From Streptomyces wuyuanensis (GTDB lineage: Bacteria; Actinomycetota; Actinomycetes; Streptomycetales; Streptomycetaceae), in assembly GCF_900103455.1 (NCBI RefSeq), contig NZ_FNHI01000002.1:62001-126000 (forward strand): a stretch of 64,000 nucleotides of DNA. Reading direction: 5' to 3'. The position numbers and the translations under genes were made by a program. This document shows positions 7,263 to 17,016 of this stretch, in pieces. Under the pieces are notes generated by a model that saw nothing but the letters and a program-made list of their open reading frames with translations, was not told the origin of the DNA and made no database searches. How positions within the stretch are numbered: position 1 is the first letter of the stretch; every line of letters starts with the position of its first letter.

Positions 7263-8120
7263 TCACCAGTGGACGACGACCTTGTCGCCGACCTTCACCT
7301 GGGCGAAGACCGACGCGATCTTCTTCTTGTCCCGGACGTTGACGCAGCCGTGCGAGGCTCCGTTGTAGCCGCGGGCGGCGAAGTCCGAGGAGTAGTGCAC
7401 CGCCTGACCGCCGCTGAAGAACATCGCGTACGGCATGGGGGTGTGGTAGAGCGTCGACTCCCACTCCTTGGCCTTCCAGCCCACGTTGAACGTCCCTTCG
7501 CGGGTGGGTGTGTTCTCCGATCCGAAGCGCACGTCCATCGCCGCCACGACCGTGCCGTCGATCATCCAGGCGAGCGTCCTGCTCTCCTTGCTGATGCAGA
7601 GCACGCGCCCCTTCATGCACCGCGGATCGGGCGTGTCGAGGGTGTTGGTCGTCGCGGGCCGGAGCTCGTCGGCCGTGGGCGGGCGGGTCAGCCCGAGCAG
7701 CCGCTGCCAGGTGGTCTCGTCGACCGAACCGGTCGCGGCGAGTCCCCCCTTCCGCTGGAAGCCGCTGACCGCCTTCGCCGTCATCGAGCCGTAGAACGCC
7801 GTGGGGCTGCGGTGGAAGTGACCGATCTGGCGCAGCCGCGCCTGCAGTTCGCGAACCTGCTCGGTCTCGGTGCCCTCCGCCATCAGCACCCTGGGCTCCG
7901 CCGTCTGCCCGCCCGGCGTTCCCGGGGACGGGGCGGGGGGCTTCGCGTCGTCGGCCGCGGGAGTGGCGGTGGCGGGCGCCGACGGGGCCTTCGACGGGGC
8001 GCTCGGGGCGGCCGGCGGCTTGGCGCTGTGCCCGCCCGTTCCCTGGCTCGTGCACCCTGCGGCCAGGGCCACCGCCACGAGGGACATGAGCGATCTGTGC
8101 AGAACGGACGTACGGTGCAT
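7263..8120 (-). CDS. Lipoprotein L,D-transpeptidase with peptidoglycan-binding domain
   Basis: This 285-residue exported enzyme forms 3-3 (meso-DAP to meso-DAP type) peptidoglycan cross-links. The N-terminus is a lipoprotein signal (MSLVAVALAAGCTS, lipidated Cys about residue 23), followed by a Pro/Ala/Ser linker. A peptidoglycan-binding repeat follows at about 90-150 (VRELQARLRQIGHFH, GSMTAKAVSGFQRK). The YkuD catalytic domain occupies about 170-285, with the catalytic motif SHGCVNVRD and HYSSDFAARGYNG before it. The ATG at 8120 precedes the signal sequence directly. It is a single gene between a terminator and the divergent mutase gene. Confidence 0.93.
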   Translation of the reverse strand: MHRTSVLHRSLMSLVAVALAAGCTSQGTGGHSAKPPAAPSAPSKAPSAPATATPAADDAKPPAPSPGTPGGQTAEPRVLMAEGTETEQVRELQARLRQIGHFHRSPTAFYGSMTAKAVSGFQRKGGLAATGSVDETTWQRLLGLTRPPTADELRPATTNTLDTPDPRCMKGRVLCISKESRTLAWMIDGTVVAAMDVRFGSENTPTREGTFNVGWKAKEWESTLYHTPMPYAMFFSGGQAVHYSSDFAARGYNGASHGCVNVRDKKKIASVFAQVKVGDKVVVHW

Positions 8121-8299
8121 AGGTGCCCCCCTGAGGTCGTGTGTGTGTAGGGATGCTCGGCGGCCGTGCTTGGTTGCGGTCGAAGGAGCATGCTGTGAGC
8201 AAGGTCCCAGTCACGGGCACGCCGTTGCCCGGAGACCCGCCGATACAGTCCGTCGCGAGAGTTGCGTACTGGCGAGTAGCTTTACCGGGAGGCACACCA

Positions 8300-9880
<1,581 letters not shown>

Positions 9881-9943
9881 CCGCCCTTCCGCCATCCGGA
9901 ACGCGGAGGCGGGCTGTCGTACCCGTGTGCGACACTCCGCCTC

Positions 9944-10603
9944 ATGCTGGGTGTCACCGATCTGCCGACGTATCTCGCGGGACTTGTCCTGATCATCCTC
10001 CTCCCGGGGCCCAACTCCCTCTACGTGCTATCGGTCGCCGCGCGCCGAGGGGTGCGCACGGGGTACAAGGCCGCCGCGGGTGTGTGGTGCGGGGACACGG
10101 TGCTGATGGTGCTGTCCGCGGCGGGTGTGGCCTCGCTGCTCCAGGCGAACGCCGTGCTGTTCTCGGTGGTGAAGTTCGCCGGTGCGGGCTATCTGACGTG
10201 GCTCGCCGTCGGCATGCTCCGCGCGGCCTGGTCGATGTGGCGGTCGCGGCGGGATCTGACGGAGCCCCGGGACGGTCAGCCGGCGGACGGGTCCGCGCCG
10301 GGTGAGCGGCCGTTCCGCAGGGCCTTGGTGATCAGCCTGGTCAACCCGAAGGCGATCCTGTTCTTCATCGCCTTCTTCGTACAGTTCGTCGACCCCGCGT
10401 ACGCCTATCCCGCGGTGTCCTTCACCGTCCTCGGCGGTCTCGCCCAGCTGGCGAGCTTCCTCTACCTCACCCTGCTGATCTTCACCGGCACCCATCTGGC
10501 GGACGCCTTCCGGCGCCGCAGGCGGCTGTCGGCCGGCGCCACCTCCGCGGCGGGCGCGCTGTTCCTCGGCTTCGCGGTGAAGCTGTCGCTCAGCAGCGCA
10601 TGA
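9944..10603 (+). CDS. LysE/RhtB-family exporter (LeuE-like)
   Basis: This 219-residue polytopic membrane protein of the LysE superfamily exports amino acids and related compounds. The signature near the N-terminus, LPGPNSLYVLSVAARRGVRT followed by CGDTVLM, resembles LeuE leucine exporters. About six hydrophobic segments are visible (residues 7-25, 40-65, 70-88, 125-148, 155-178, 192-212), with a charged loop at about 95-122. ATG 9944 is the first start of the frame. The gene stands alone behind the mutase gene and is followed by a degraded oxidoreductase fragment. The substrate is not determinable. Confidence 0.88.
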   Translation: MLGVTDLPTYLAGLVLIILLPGPNSLYVLSVAARRGVRTGYKAAAGVWCGDTVLMVLSAAGVASLLQANAVLFSVVKFAGAGYLTWLAVGMLRAAWSMWRSRRDLTEPRDGQPADGSAPGERPFRRALVISLVNPKAILFFIAFFVQFVDPAYAYPAVSFTVLGGLAQLASFLYLTLLIFTGTHLADAFRRRRRLSAGATSAAGALFLGFAVKLSLSSA

Positions 10604-10609
10604 CCTTCC

Positions 10610-10729
10610 CGAGCCGGTCGCGAGCCCGGCCGGGTCCTCACCGGCCCAGCCGATGTAGCCCTCGGGACGCACGAGGTACAGGCCCTCGCCGTAGGACGCG
10701 TGCACCTCGGCCGGGCCGTCAGCTGCATC
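10610..10729 (-). pseudogene. C-terminal remnant of an FAD-dependent aromatic monooxygenase
   Basis: On the minus strand this stretch reads AEVHASYGEGLYLVRPEGYI followed by GWAGEDPAGLAT. This is the typical end of PheA/TfdB/MhpA-type FAD monooxygenases (the consensus ends LVRPDGYIAWRG or similar). No upstream coding continuation exists, since the neighbouring sequence toward 10770 is noncoding and then the signal-peptidase-like gene. It is therefore a relic of a deleted gene, preserved over only about 40 codons. Confidence 0.6.
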
Positions 10730-10771
10730 CGGCCCCCGTGTGGAGCGGGAAGAAGCCGGATGACACGTGTT

Positions 10772-11413
10772 TCATCGTGTACGTCTCCCACGGCCCGTCC
10801 GCCGCTTGACCCAGGAGACCGTTCCTGCCGTGAGCCCGCCGGCGGCGACGAGAAGCCCGAGCAGAGCTGTCAATGCCGGCACGAGCAGTCCGGCGCGGCT
10901 GTCGGGTACCCGCGCCTGGACCGCGGTGGCCGCGACGCTGCCCGCCTGCTCGGTGAGGAAGAAGCGGGAGTCGTTGGCGTTCGCACGGTGATCGCCGAGC
11001 AGGAAGAGCCGCCCCTCAGGCACCACCACGTCGTACTCCTGGGCCATGCCGGACGGATCGCCGTCCTTCACGTACGGTTCGGCGAGCGGCTTCCCGTTCA
11101 CCGTCACCGGCCCGCCGGGGCTCTGCCTGATGCGGTCGCCGCCCATGCCGATCACGCGCTGCAGTACGGCCATGCCCATGTAACGGTTCCCCGTCCGGTA
11201 GAGCACGACGTCACCTCGCTCTATCGCACCCGCGTCGACTCTCTCGAGGAGGACGAGTTCACCGGGGGAATAGGTCGGATCCATGGCGCTGCCGTTGACG
11301 GTGGCCGACGTGTGACTGGTGCCGATCACCAGGATCGCCCCCGCAGCCAGAGCCAGCCCGGCAGGGACCAGCACCCGTACGGCAAGCCGCACTCCGCGTC
11401 CATCGCGTCCCAT
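10772..11413 (-). CDS. Signal peptidase I-like membrane protein lacking the catalytic Ser/Lys dyad
   Basis: This 213-residue S26-family protein has an N-terminal membrane anchor at about 10-30, the S26 fold and a C-terminal transmembrane helix at about 172-200. Box B is NGSAMDPTYSPGE, where the canonical pattern is G-x-S-M-x-P-T. The nucleophile position is Ala, and the Ser one residue earlier is out of register. Box D is LQRVIGMGGD where K-R-V-G-x-x-G-D is expected, so the general-base Lys is Gln. Box E (GDHRANANDSRFF) is intact. It therefore has the structure of a signal peptidase but should not cleave. A scaffold or substrate-binding role is possible. The ATG at 11413 is the natural start. 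Confidence 0.85.
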   Translation of the reverse strand: MGRDGRGVRLAVRVLVPAGLALAAGAILVIGTSHTSATVNGSAMDPTYSPGELVLLERVDAGAIERGDVVLYRTGNRYMGMAVLQRVIGMGGDRIRQSPGGPVTVNGKPLAEPYVKDGDPSGMAQEYDVVVPEGRLFLLGDHRANANDSRFFLTEQAGSVAATAVQARVPDSRAGLLVPALTALLGLLVAAGGLTAGTVSWVKRRTGRGRRTR

Positions 11414-11840
11414 GTCACGCCACCCGGCCCATCGGACGGAAGGCCGGTCGTCTGTGGCGGATCCGGGTCAGCCGGAACCGTCGCGTGGTGTCGACGCAGA
11501 GAACATGCATGAACTGCAATTTCTCCCTTGTTGAACGGGCGGTCGAGGTACGGGCTGATCCGCCCGGCGCCCGGGTCGGCGTCCCGCCTGCCGGTACGGA
11601 GCCGTGCGCAGCGGCAACGAGGTTCTAGACGCTCCACGATCACCAAGTCAATTGAACCGACAAACGAGCGATTTCAGACGTGACGCCGATTTGCCGATGC
11701 GTGATGGCCGTGATCTCCGGGCGCCGGCCGGGTGCACGCGAGTCTCGCGCGGTGGGGAGAGGCATCGCGCTCGCCCCGCACCGGGGCGGGCCAAGCGGGG
11801 CTTCCCCGGCGCGCCCCGGCCTCGGGTGGGGCGACCCTCG
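11414..11840. other. Intergenic region with terminator and likely promoter
   Basis: This is a 427-bp gap between two minus-strand genes. A hairpin at 11772-11788 (CGCCCCG paired with CGGGGCG) could terminate the glycopolymer transcript ending at 11841. An AT-richer patch at about 11625-11690 probably includes the promoter of the signal-peptidase-like gene. No ORF with coding character is seen. Confidence 0.5.
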
Positions 11841-13214
11841 TCAGCCGAGCGCGGCGCGCTTGAGGCGGAGGACCCTGCGGGCCATGCGGCGGACCGCGGC
11901 GTGGCGGGGGACCGGGAGGCTGCCGGGGAGGCCGAGGACGGTCAGGCGGCGGCGCTTGAAGTAGCGTGCGGTACCCGCGGTGAGACGGGCCGTCAGGTAG
12001 GCCTCCGCCGCCACGCGCAGATCCGCGCGGACCTGCGGCTGCATCGCGAAGCCGACCGCCCGGACCAGCCCCGACACCTCCTCGTCCACGGGGCGCGGGG
12101 CACCGGGGTGCCCGGTCTCCAGATCGGGGAGCAGCGTGTCGACCAGCGTCACCGGCACGCGGTTGCTGTTCTGGTACGGCTTCAGCCGGTCGAGCAGCGG
12201 CTCGGTCCCGGCCCGCGCGACCGGGATGCCGTAGAACGTGCTCGCGGTCAGCAGCGCCGTCGAGAAGCAACCGACCACCAGCGCCGGCCTCAGCCGCCGG
12301 TACAGCACCTCCGCCAGCACCGGCCGGTCCAGTACGGTCAGTTCGGCACCCAGGCCCTCCGCCTCGCGTTCCAGGGCCCGCGACCACGCCGCCGGCGCCA
12401 TCGGATGCGGCTTGAAGACGAGCCGGCGGTGGCCGTGGGCGACCGCCCCCCGCACCATCCGCACGTGCAGGTCCTCCTCCTCCTCGGCGGTGAGGATGCC
12501 CAGGGCCGCCAGGTACTGCCCCAGCAGCAGCGCGGGCCCCTCGCCCTCGTCCGCCGCGACCCCCGCTTCCTCTGCTTCCCCCGCGTCCGCGGAGAGTTCG
12601 GCGACCACCTTGGTGAACGCCTCGGTCGGCACCGTCTCCGGGCGGGCGCCGAACTCCTCCAGCAGCAGCGGTGTCAGCCCCGGCACCAGATCGAGGTGCA
12701 GCAGCCTGCGCACCCGCTCGCCCACCAGCGGATCGATCCTGTTGCGGGTCGGCCCGTAGCTCATCAGCCCGTCCGCGTACACGTCGAGCCGGGCGTCGGG
12801 GAACAACTGGGCCACCGCGAGCGCGGGGTTGACCTGGATGGACTCCAGAGCAAGCTCGATCCGGTCGTCCCCGAGGTCCCACAGCATCCGCAGGTGGCGC
12901 TCCCACATCGGGACGTCGTCCGGGCGCGGCGACCAGCCGCCCGGATGGAAGGGCGAGATCGCCTCGTTCCACGACAGCACGCCGTCGAAGCGGCCGCGCA
13001 ACCGCTCGAAGCCCGGCATCCGGTCGACCGGGGGCGCCGTCTCGGGGGTCGTCGCGTTGTTGCTCACCAGCAGCAGCCGCCGGTCGGCCGGTGCGAAGCA
13101 GCCGCTGTCGAGCGCCGCCGCCAGCGTCGCCGCGCCGTACAGGGTGGAGGCGAAGAAGATCTGCGTGCTCCGCGCGGTGCCGGCGCCCGGGCCGGTGCTC
13201 GTCGTCGTACGCAT
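11841..13214 (-). CDS. Polysialyltransferase-family protein (A-2,8-polyST-like)
   Basis: This 457-residue protein resembles bacterial alpha-2,8-polysialyltransferases, enzymes that use CMP-activated nonulosonic acid to extend a cell-surface polymer. The visible features are the N-terminal strand STQIFFASTLYGAATLAAAL, SWNEAISPFHPGG, VFKPHPMAP with the His-Pro motif of this GT superfamily, and VVGCFSTALLTASTFYG carrying the Ser/Thr motif that binds the CMP moiety. A basic C-terminus could contact membrane. An acidic insert sits at about 205-225. The ATG overlaps the stop of the GT2 gene (ATGA), so the two are coupled. CMP-sugar supply genes are encoded divergently a short distance away. Confidence 0.85.
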   Translation of the reverse strand: MRTTTSTGPGAGTARSTQIFFASTLYGAATLAAALDSGCFAPADRRLLLVSNNATTPETAPPVDRMPGFERLRGRFDGVLSWNEAISPFHPGGWSPRPDDVPMWERHLRMLWDLGDDRIELALESIQVNPALAVAQLFPDARLDVYADGLMSYGPTRNRIDPLVGERVRRLLHLDLVPGLTPLLLEEFGARPETVPTEAFTKVVAELSADAGEAEEAGVAADEGEGPALLLGQYLAALGILTAEEEEDLHVRMVRGAVAHGHRRLVFKPHPMAPAAWSRALEREAEGLGAELTVLDRPVLAEVLYRRLRPALVVGCFSTALLTASTFYGIPVARAGTEPLLDRLKPYQNSNRVPVTLVDTLLPDLETGHPGAPRPVDEEVSGLVRAVGFAMQPQVRADLRVAAEAYLTARLTAGTARYFKRRRLTVLGLPGSLPVPRHAAVRRMARRVLRLKRAALG

Positions 13215-14209
13215 CAGGCCGCTCCCGCCGTGCCGGAGACCGCGGGTGCGCCCGGCGCCCGGCGGCGCAGCCTGCGCAGCCGGGAAGAGCGTTCGCCGTC
13301 CATGCCGTCGAGTGCGTCCTGGAGAATGTCCTGCGGCATACGGCGCAGGGCGTCCGCGCTCATGGAACGCAATTTCCTGGCCACAGCCGGTTCGAACCTC
13401 TCTATCGATCCCAGGTGATGGGAAATGACGGCACAGTAGGTTCTTACGGCTTTCGGCATCAGCCGCTCGGATTCAGGATCGTTTGCGGTTTCTTCGAGCA
13501 CCTGGTCGAAAGCCCTGATGAAATCGAGCTGCCGTACGTCTCCGATCTGCGTCAGTGACGAGGCGACCCCCCGGCGGTAGAAGATCCCGAGCAGACCGAC
13601 CGCGGCGAAGGACTCCGCACCGCGGTGCAGCCGCCAGATCCAGGGCCGGTCCTCGGCGGTGCGCAGCCCGTCCGTGAAGTGCAGCAGCCCCCGGTCCAGC
13701 AACTCCCGCCGGTAGATCCCGGCCCAGGCCATGGGGTAGTCGACGGAGGTGGACCGGTCGGTGGGCAGGATCGCGTCCCGCGGCCGGAGCACCTCGTTCC
13801 GGCGGCCGACGGGGACCCGGAAGACCTTGCGCTCGCGGGCCGTGCACTGCACGTGGTCGGTGCGGACGAAGTCGACGCCGAGGCCCTCGGCGGCCGCGAG
13901 CAGCCGCTCGTAGTAGCCCGGCGCCAGCCAGTCGTCGCCGTCAAGGAAGGTGATGTACTCGCCCCGGGCGGCGTCCAGGCCGGTGTTGCGGGCCGTGGCG
14001 AGCCCGCCGTTCCGTGCGCGTCCGATCAGGACCGCTCCCGGCACCTCGCGTTCGGCACGCTCCAGGATCTCCGGGGTCCCGTCCGTCGAGCAGTCGTCGA
14101 CGAGCAGGAACTCGAAGTCCTCGCGGGCGTTCGACCGGAGGCTTCCGAGGGTGTCGGGCGCGTAGGCCCGGACGTTGTAGAAGGGCACGATGACCGAGAG
14201 CTTGACCAC
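13214..14209 (-). CDS. Family 2 glycosyltransferase
   Basis: This GT-A protein of about 331 residues has the N-terminal strand LSVIVPFYNVRAYAPDTLGS, FEFLLVDDCSTDGTPEI with the nucleotide-binding Asp residues, NGGLATARNTGLDAARGEY, and the metal-binding/acceptor motif FLDGDDWLAPGY (about residues 95-105). The C-terminal half is helical. The frame is open back to 14344, but the extra 45 residues lack GT character. GTG 14209 three codons before the first strand is preferred, though no strong ribosome site is seen. Coupled to the polysialyltransferase-like gene, it probably adds another sugar or an initiating residue to the same polymer. Confidence 0.82.
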   Translation of the reverse strand: MVKLSVIVPFYNVRAYAPDTLGSLRSNAREDFEFLLVDDCSTDGTPEILERAEREVPGAVLIGRARNGGLATARNTGLDAARGEYITFLDGDDWLAPGYYERLLAAAEGLGVDFVRTDHVQCTARERKVFRVPVGRRNEVLRPRDAILPTDRSTSVDYPMAWAGIYRRELLDRGLLHFTDGLRTAEDRPWIWRLHRGAESFAAVGLLGIFYRRGVASSLTQIGDVRQLDFIRAFDQVLEETANDPESERLMPKAVRTYCAVISHHLGSIERFEPAVARKLRSMSADALRRMPQDILQDALDGMDGERSSRLRRLRRRAPGAPAVSGTAGAA

Positions 14210-14397
14210 GCGCCGGACATTAGGCGCGGGCCCCGGCATTCGCTCTGTCGGCGGGAGGGACGGCGGGTGAACAAGGTGCGGCGGAATTGTTAACCCGCAC
14301 GCCTCCCGGGCGCTTTCGCTGTTCGTCGACGCGCTGTTAACCATTTGTTGCTGCCCAGTTGGGCCGCCGAGCCGAATGCCTTTCTAACGTCCTCGGC
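14210..14397. promoter_or_regulatory. Divergent promoter region of the nonulosonate polymer cluster
   Basis: This is the 188-bp gap between the leftward GT2/polysialyltransferase operon and the rightward biosynthetic operon. It contains two GTTAAC sites, at 14289-14294 and 14336-14341, both inside TTAACC-type sequence and 47 bp apart. They might mark a shared regulator site. No -10/-35 assignment is attempted. Confidence 0.4.
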
Positions 14398-15726
14398 GTG
14401 TCATCACGTACCAGCCAGGCGCCGCGCGTCGCCGTGCTCGCCGATTCCGACACCCGGTGGAAGTGGGGTGCGCTCACCGCGCGCCGGATCGCCGCCGGGG
14501 ACGATCCGGCGGGTGCCGCCGCACCGGCCGGATTCCTGCTGCGCGGGCGGGCGACGCCCACCGCGCGGCAGCTCGCCGAGGTCGGGGTCGCGGCGGACAC
14601 CGTCCGCGAGGTCACTGGCGCCGAGTTCCTGCGGGCGGTGCGCGACGAGGGGTACGACGTCGTCGTCCTCGCCCTCGTCGGCGGCGCCGTTCAGGCCGTC
14701 CTCCACGGGATCGCGGCCCTCCGGCTGCCCCGCCGGCCCGTGCTGGTCACCGGCTACGTCGGCGTCGTCTACGAGAAGCTCGCCGACGGACTGCTGCTCC
14801 GGCACGGCGCGGACGTCGTCCTCGCCAACTCCCGCCACGACGCGGACCGGTTCCGTGCCGTGTACGAGGGCGTCGGCGCCGATGCCACGCCGGTCACGGA
14901 GGCGGCGCTGCCGTTCCTCGGCGGCGCCCCGTACGAGCGGCGTGAAGGGCGGGACACGGTCGTCTTCGCCGTCCAGCCGTCCGTCCCGGAGAGCCGGTCC
15001 GATCGCCTCTACCTGCTCGGCCGGCTCGCCGGGCACGCCAGACTGCACCCCTCCCGCGAGGTGCTGCTCAAGCTGCGCTCCCGCCCCGGCGAGCACACCA
15101 CGCACCTGGAGGAACTCCCGTACCAGCGGCTGGCCGAGCGGCTCCCGGGAGGGCTGCCCCCGAACCTCAGCCTCGTGTACGGGCACATGGGCGAGGTCCT
15201 GGACCGGACGGACCTGCTGGTCACCGTCTCCTCGACCGCCGCGCTCGAAGCGCTCCACCGGCGCATCCCCACCGCGATCCTCACCGATCTCGGCGTGCGT
15301 GAGGCGCTCGGCAACCACCACTTCCTCGGCTCCGGGCTGCTCACCTCCTGGGACCGGCTCGACCGCGGCGACCGGCCCGTACCGGACGAGGAGTGGCTGG
15401 CCCGGCAGGGCGTCGCCGCCGACGGGCGGTACGAGACGGCCTTCGACGCGGCGCGCGAGCGGGTGGCCGCACTGCTGCGCCGGCCGGAGCTCCCGCCCCT
15501 CACCCCCTACTACACCCCCGCCACGGCGCCCGGCTATCTGCCGGGGATCCTCGCCCGCCACCGCCTCGCCCCGGACGGCCGCCCGCTGCCCGGAGCGGCG
15601 CCGGCCGCCGAGCCCACCGGGGTGCGCCGCGTCCTCCGCGACGCGGTGCGCCGGGCGGCACGCGGCGCCTACCGCCACGGCGTCCAGCGCGTCGCGCCCG
15701 TCATCCGCCGCATGGGCGAGCTGTGA
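14398..15726 (+). CDS. DUF6716-type putative glycosyltransferase
   Basis: This is a 442-residue protein of the family usually annotated DUF6716 putative glycosyltransferase. It has a GT-B-like N-terminal strand (VAVLADSDTRWKWGALTARR), VVVLALVGGAVQAVL, VLVTGYVGVVYEKL, ADVVLANSRHDADRF, and the second-half FAVQPSVPESR and LLVTVSSTAALEAL segments that recall the CMP-sugar-binding Ser/Thr motif of polysialyltransferase-like folds. GTG 14398 is chosen because the first strand begins ten codons later. It is the first gene of the operon with CMP-nonulosonate synthetase and NeuB. A role in polymer assembly or capping is inferred from context. Confidence 0.78.
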   Translation: MSSRTSQAPRVAVLADSDTRWKWGALTARRIAAGDDPAGAAAPAGFLLRGRATPTARQLAEVGVAADTVREVTGAEFLRAVRDEGYDVVVLALVGGAVQAVLHGIAALRLPRRPVLVTGYVGVVYEKLADGLLLRHGADVVLANSRHDADRFRAVYEGVGADATPVTEAALPFLGGAPYERREGRDTVVFAVQPSVPESRSDRLYLLGRLAGHARLHPSREVLLKLRSRPGEHTTHLEELPYQRLAERLPGGLPPNLSLVYGHMGEVLDRTDLLVTVSSTAALEALHRRIPTAILTDLGVREALGNHHFLGSGLLTSWDRLDRGDRPVPDEEWLARQGVAADGRYETAFDAARERVAALLRRPELPPLTPYYTPATAPGYLPGILARHRLAPDGRPLPGAAPAAEPTGVRRVLRDAVRRAARGAYRHGVQRVAPVIRRMGEL

Positions 15727-15758
15727 CCGTTCCGCAGGCCCGAAGGAGCCCCCATCCC

Positions 15759-17006
15759 ATGACCACCGTCCTCGCCGTGATCCCCGCCAGGGGCGGCTCC
15801 AAGGGCGTGCCCGGCAAGAACCTCGCCGCGGTCGGCGGCCTCCCGCTGGTCGCGCGTGCCGTCCGGGCCTGCACCGGATCCTCCCTGGTCACCGATGTCG
15901 TGGTGTCGACCGACGACCCGGCGATCGCTGACGCCGCGCTGGCGGCCGGAGCGGCCCTCGGCGCGGCCGGCCGGGTCCACTGCGTCGAGCGCCCCGCCGG
16001 CATCGCGGGCGACACCGCGACCAGCGAGTCCGCGGTCCTCCACGCCATGGACGCCTACGAGGCGACGCACGGCCGCACCGTCGACGTGGTCCTCCTCGTC
16101 CAGTGCACCAGCCCGTTCCTGACCCACGAGGACATCGACCGCGTCGCCTCCGCCGTGGCGAAGGACGGCGCCGACACCGCGGTCGCGGTCGCGCCCTTCC
16201 ACGCCTTCGTCTGGCGCCGCTCGCCGGGGGCGGGCGCCTCCGCCCGTGCCGCCGACGGCGGGGGCCGCGGCGTCAACCACGACAAGAGCCACCGCCCCCG
16301 GCGGCAGGACCGGCCCGAGGACTTCCTCGAGACCGGCGCCGCCTATGCCATGGACGCCCGTGGCCTCCGCGTCCACGGGCACCGCTTCTTCGGGCGCACC
16401 GCGCTCGTCGAGACCGACCCCGCGCGGGTCCTGGAGATCGACGACCCGCACGACCTCGCCCGGGCCCGCGCCCTGGCGCCCCTGCTCGACCCGGCGGCCG
16501 TCCCCACCCACGCGGACGTCGACGCCGTCGTCCTCGACTTCGACGGCACCCAGACCGACGACCGCGTACTCGTCGACTCCGACGGCCGCGAACTCGTCGC
16601 CGTGCACCGCGGCGACGGCCTCGGCATCGCCGCGCTGCGCCGCGCCGGGCTGAAGCTGCTGATCCTCTCCACCGAACAGAACCCCGTCGTCGCGGCCCGC
16701 GCCCGCAAGCTCAACCTCCCCGTCCTGCACGGCATCGACCGCAAGGACGCCGCCCTGAAGCGCTGGTGCGAGGAGAACGAGGTCGCGCCCGAGCGGGTCC
16801 TCTACGCCGGCAACGACGTCAACGACCTGCCCTGCTTCGGGATGGTCGGCTGGCCCGTCGCCGTGGCGAGCGCGCACGACTCCGTGCGCGCCGCGGCCCG
16901 CGCCGTCACCACTTCCCCGGGCGGCGCGGGCGCGATCCGGGAGATCGCCGCCTGGCTCCTCGGCCCCACCCTCAGCACCCCCACCCCCAGCACGCCCACC
17001 CGGTAA
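15759..17006 (+). CDS. neuA: CMP-nonulosonate (sialic acid/Kdn) synthetase fused to KdsC-like HAD phosphatase
   Basis: This 415-residue bifunctional protein has a cytidylyltransferase at residues about 1-240 (VIPARGGSKGVPGKNLAAVG, VVVSTDDPAIADAAL, LVQCTSPFLTHEDID, ETGAAYAMD). A HAD phosphatase follows at about 255-405, with motif I DFDGTQTDD, a KdsC-style GDGLGIAALRRAG, motif II-like LLILSTEQNP, a Lys at DRKDAALKRW and motif IV YAGNDVNDLPC. The phosphatase suggests a route through a 9-phosphate intermediate: NeuB makes Neu5Ac-9-P or Kdn-9-P, the HAD domain removes phosphate, and the first domain makes the CMP sugar. The ATG at 15759 follows GAAGGAG. The next gene, neuB, starts 10 bases after the stop. 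Confidence 0.9.
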   Translation: MTTVLAVIPARGGSKGVPGKNLAAVGGLPLVARAVRACTGSSLVTDVVVSTDDPAIADAALAAGAALGAAGRVHCVERPAGIAGDTATSESAVLHAMDAYEATHGRTVDVVLLVQCTSPFLTHEDIDRVASAVAKDGADTAVAVAPFHAFVWRRSPGAGASARAADGGGRGVNHDKSHRPRRQDRPEDFLETGAAYAMDARGLRVHGHRFFGRTALVETDPARVLEIDDPHDLARARALAPLLDPAAVPTHADVDAVVLDFDGTQTDDRVLVDSDGRELVAVHRGDGLGIAALRRAGLKLLILSTEQNPVVAARARKLNLPVLHGIDRKDAALKRWCEENEVAPERVLYAGNDVNDLPCFGMVGWPVAVASAHDSVRAAARAVTTSPGGAGAIREIAAWLLGPTLSTPTPSTPTR

Positions 17007-17016
17007 GGAACCCCAC

